NCBI RefSeq assembly: GCF_032854445.1
Contig: NC_088302.1
Coordinates: 57,018,237-57,082,236 of the forward strand
From: Liolophura sinensis
Taxonomy: Eukaryota > Mollusca > Polyplacophora > Chitonida > Chitonidae
Length of the DNA: 64,000 nt
Reading direction: 5' to 3'
The notes below the pieces were generated by a model that saw only the letters and a list, made by a program, of their open reading frames with translations, did no database searches and was not told where the DNA came from. This document shows, piece after piece, positions 60,961-64,000 of this stretch (position 1 is the stretch's first letter; the number at the start of each line of letters is the position of its first letter). The position numbers were made by a program, and so were the translations under genes.

Positions 60961-61137
60961 CGCCATCATGTAAATGAAAAAGTTCTGAGTGCGACCTTCA
61001 AATCCAAACGAATAAATAAATAATAACATGTACTTGAACCTTTGTATTAAATAAAGTAAAATATATACAACACATTTTATGAACATCTTTCCACTTCGAT
61101 CATTAGGCTTATGTATTTTGGTTCGCATCTTTTCAGG

Positions 61138-61385
61138 TTTTTTAGGCGTATGGACTACACATAACCTGGTCACCATATCAAACTGTCAATACCACTGTGA
61201 AGACGTTAACTGAACAACACTTAGGCGTACGGACTACACATAACCTGGTTACCATATCAAATTGTCAATACCACTGTGAAGACGTTAACTGAACAACACT
61301 TAGTAGACGTATGGACTACACATAAACTAAGTACCATATCAAACTGCAAACACCATTTTGAAGACGTTAACTGAACAAGACTTTA
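61138..61385. repeat. Tandem repeat of about 80 bp, three units
   Basis: Units contain taggcgtatggactacacat, ccatatcaaactgtcaatac and gaagacgttaactgaacaac. Confidence 0.95.
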
Positions 61386-61789
61386 TTCTCCTCAACTGTG
61401 AGAACAGTAGGTAAAACAAACACCCATACAACTTTACAGATATAGGCACAGGTTCAAGACATTTCACTGACATACACAATCATGTATATATGACCACTGG
61501 TTTCTTTTCTCAGTGGCAATGTGAGTTCAGCAGTGGAGTGTAACACTAAAAAAAACAGGGAAAAAATACCGACGTTTCGCACAAAACTCGGCACTTTCTT
61601 AATGCAGCATGAAAGTCAGACTTTCAAAATAAGTTTCATCATAACAGATGGTAAACGGACACTATATTTAGGGGATAGCCACCAAGGTTAGCTAGAGTAT
61701 ATTACCTGACTACAAATGCGCGATATAAACGACAATTAATCGAGAAGACTTACTCATGATGTCTAATATTTATACAAGGATAAAAGGAA

Positions 61790-62225
61790 TCGCCCAGGCA
61801 TCCGAGGCAGGTGTCCAAACATATTCAGATATCCGAGACAGGTGTCCAGATGTCCCAGAGAAGTGTAAAGACATCCCAGACAGAGGATTCAGACACTGCA
61901 TACAGATGTGTTATGTCCACCTAATCGAGACAGATGTCCAGACCAGTGCGTTATGTCCAGACATCAAAACTGGTGTCCAGACGTTCCATACAATCCATGT
62001 GTTATGCCCCAGAAATCTCAAATAGGTGGCCGGATGTTTCAGACAGGTGGGTTATGTTCAGACACCTCAGACAGTTGTCCAGATATTCCTGACAGGTGTG
62101 TTACGTCCAGACATCACAAACAGAAGTCACCATGTTCCAGACAGGTGTGTAATGTCCAGACTTCTCAAACAGGTTGTCCACACAGGTGTTTTATGTCCAG
62201 ACATCAGAAACAGGTTTTCAAATGG
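61790..62225. repeat. Degenerate array with tgtccagac words
   Basis: Variants of gacaggtgtccagac and gtgttatgtccagacatc recur about every 20 to 45 bases. No fixed unit length survives. Confidence 0.8.
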
Positions 62226-63675
62226 ACATCCTTTATTAGGAGTATTTTAATGACAATTATACAGTTTTGAGAACCTAGCATAAAACACACATATTACCCG
62301 GACCCAAAGTAAACTGCAACAAAAAAGAAGCCGGGTTTCTGCCTGACTTGTCTCCACCGATGTCTTTCATTACCTAAACTGTTCTATTGCCTGGCTTGAC
62401 AGTAAAAAAACAGGTGGCTTTGAAGCGGACGGTTTGACCATGTTACTCGCCAATGTCGCCTTTTGTCGTAATATCGGAAGGTCAACCTCTAGTCAATACT
62501 ACTCAGGATAAATAATCATGTCAGAGTGACTTTATAAGCGACACTAAGTGTATGCCTATAACCATGGATAGGAACATGTCCAATAACTACCTGCTACAAG
62601 TGCTAATTGCATATTGCCATTAGTGATCTAAAGGTGGATTTAAAGTCAATATTACGTTTCTCAGAAGCCACCTCGCCCCCGCCGTAAGTAATATACTGTT
62701 TATACAGAATATACTCTTTATAACCATGGCCAGGAGTTAAATCTGGACACTAATAGTTAGCCCACACAAAACACCTTAGCAAAAATTTACTAGAAGACAA
62801 TGACAACCTTGTCAGTCGATAATGACTAAAACAATAATAATACAACTTATGAGTATTTCCTCCAACTGAGCAGTAAATAAAGTATGCCAGATATTTTGAT
62901 TAGAGACTGGAACTTTAAAAAATATTCCAGTAAACGATGTAAAATGATTTCATAATTACTGGTTGTGGCAAATAGGTCTACACGTACTTATGTAGTGTTC
63001 CTTCAGAAACAGGTACGTGTACCTGTAACAAAAGAGTAAATGAAACACGTATGGGGATGGAAGCAATGTGTCTACATGAACCAGGCTTTTGGAGTAATCT
63101 TTATCACCAGCTAATAAAAACATGGCACTGCAAAAGAAAGACTGAACTCATAGTTCTGAACGATACACCGGGAGGCCTGAGAAAGAAATAAAAGGACAAT
63201 CTCGCTACGAGTTTGATCACATACATGTAAATATTTCAAATATAACTGCACACAAAATTATGTTGCGATGCATTAAACAGCCTCGTTAAAACATAAGATG
63301 AAGTGGGCACCCTGTATCAAAGCTCACGTGACGGGCAAACGGAGAATTAGTATCCATTTCCGAAGAGGCAATACGTCAGAAGTTTGACTTAAAATTACAC
63401 ACTGGTTAAAAAAATACTTGACAAACCGATTTTTCAATATGGGATTGTTTTCAATTTTTCTTTTTTTTGCAGTTTTTGGAAGCACCTGTAGAATAGAAAT
63501 CAACATCAAGTGGAACAGAACCTGACAAACAACAAAACAACAAAAAAGACAGAACATACTTCCTGGAAACTTGAGCCGACTCTTTTTCAGAGTTGTGATG
63601 ACCCTCACTTTAAATGAATGAATGAATGATTAAAGGATAAAAGCTTAACGCTTCCATGTTTTGAGATTACTAAGA
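62226..63675. other. Unassigned AT-rich sequence
   Basis: No gene, element or array recognised. The reading frame at 63324-63608 (minus) has no recognisable motif. Confidence 0.5.
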
Positions 63676-63679
63676 AAAT

Positions 63680-63755
63680 ATTTTAGTGTACCCAATGTTA
63701 TTTTAGTGTACCCAATGTTATTTTAGTGTACCCAATGTTATTTTAGGGTACATAA
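63680..63755. repeat. 20-bp tandem repeat, four units
   Basis: Three exact units of ttttagtgtacccaatgtta followed by one diverged unit. Confidence 0.97.
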
Positions 63756-64000
63756 TGATATTTTCGATGCTTGCTCACGTTTCATAATTAAACAACCCAA
63801 TGGATCATTCCTGACGTCCTCTTACTCTAATGTCTAATCTGCATCAAAAAGCTGAGAAGTTGGGTATTAATAAAGGCATTCAAGACATAAATATGATAAT
63901 AGTGGACAAAAACTATGCAAAACAGATTAATGTTTAACCATGTAAAGATGCAATTTGGCACATTTTTGTTCTTCTGAGCCCTGACAAACTACACAGTCAG

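Overview
The window is animal nuclear DNA, most likely from a mollusc or a close lophotrochozoan relative. The genes have GT-AG introns, and one encodes an N-terminus that looks like a mitochondrial targeting peptide. There are tRNA-derived SINEs of a kind I associate with molluscan genomes, recognised from memory and not by a search. Roughly 60 percent of the window, by eye, is minisatellite. I see nothing bacterial, viral or CRISPR-like.

The main gene is on the minus strand and fills 44758 down to 8848. It is ACSF2, a mitochondrial medium-chain acyl-CoA synthetase of the ANL (AMP-binding) superfamily. I rebuilt 15 coding exons from splice sites, reading-frame phase and family motifs, and every junction is phase-consistent. 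The implied protein is about 628 residues; human ACSF2 is about 615. The last exon lacks one base inside the catalytic-lysine motif, so as printed the frame breaks at codon 605. The 14 introns total about 34 kb, and roughly three quarters of that is tandem repeat. Eleven introns carry their own minisatellite family (units 23 to 75 bp), and the three without one are all under 450 bp.

The second gene is also on the minus strand, about 60012 down to 49638. It encodes an unrecognised secreted protein of 124 residues with a signal peptide and seven mature cysteines, in two coding exons. A likely noncoding first exon with a TATA-like box lies at 59956-60012, which would place two large related minisatellites in the 5' UTR intron. 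A weak third candidate, on the plus strand (43809-45984), overlaps the start of ACSF2.

Layout: 1-1217, a 39-bp array carrying a palindromic kappa-B-like site in most units; 1.2-8.8 kb, mostly unassigned sequence with small arrays and a full-length SINE; 8.8-44.8 kb, ACSF2 with its intronic arrays; 44.8-49.6 kb, flank plus degenerate arrays; 49.6-60.0 kb, the secreted-protein gene; 60-64 kb, short arrays and unassigned DNA.

The most unusual signals are the private minisatellite in almost every ACSF2 intron, three chimeric copies of exons 9 and 10 inside intron 9, and a minisatellite apparently made from the exon 11 splice-donor junction. Next come the kappa-B array and the frameshift at the catalytic lysine. 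I could run no database search; family calls rest on motifs and length.
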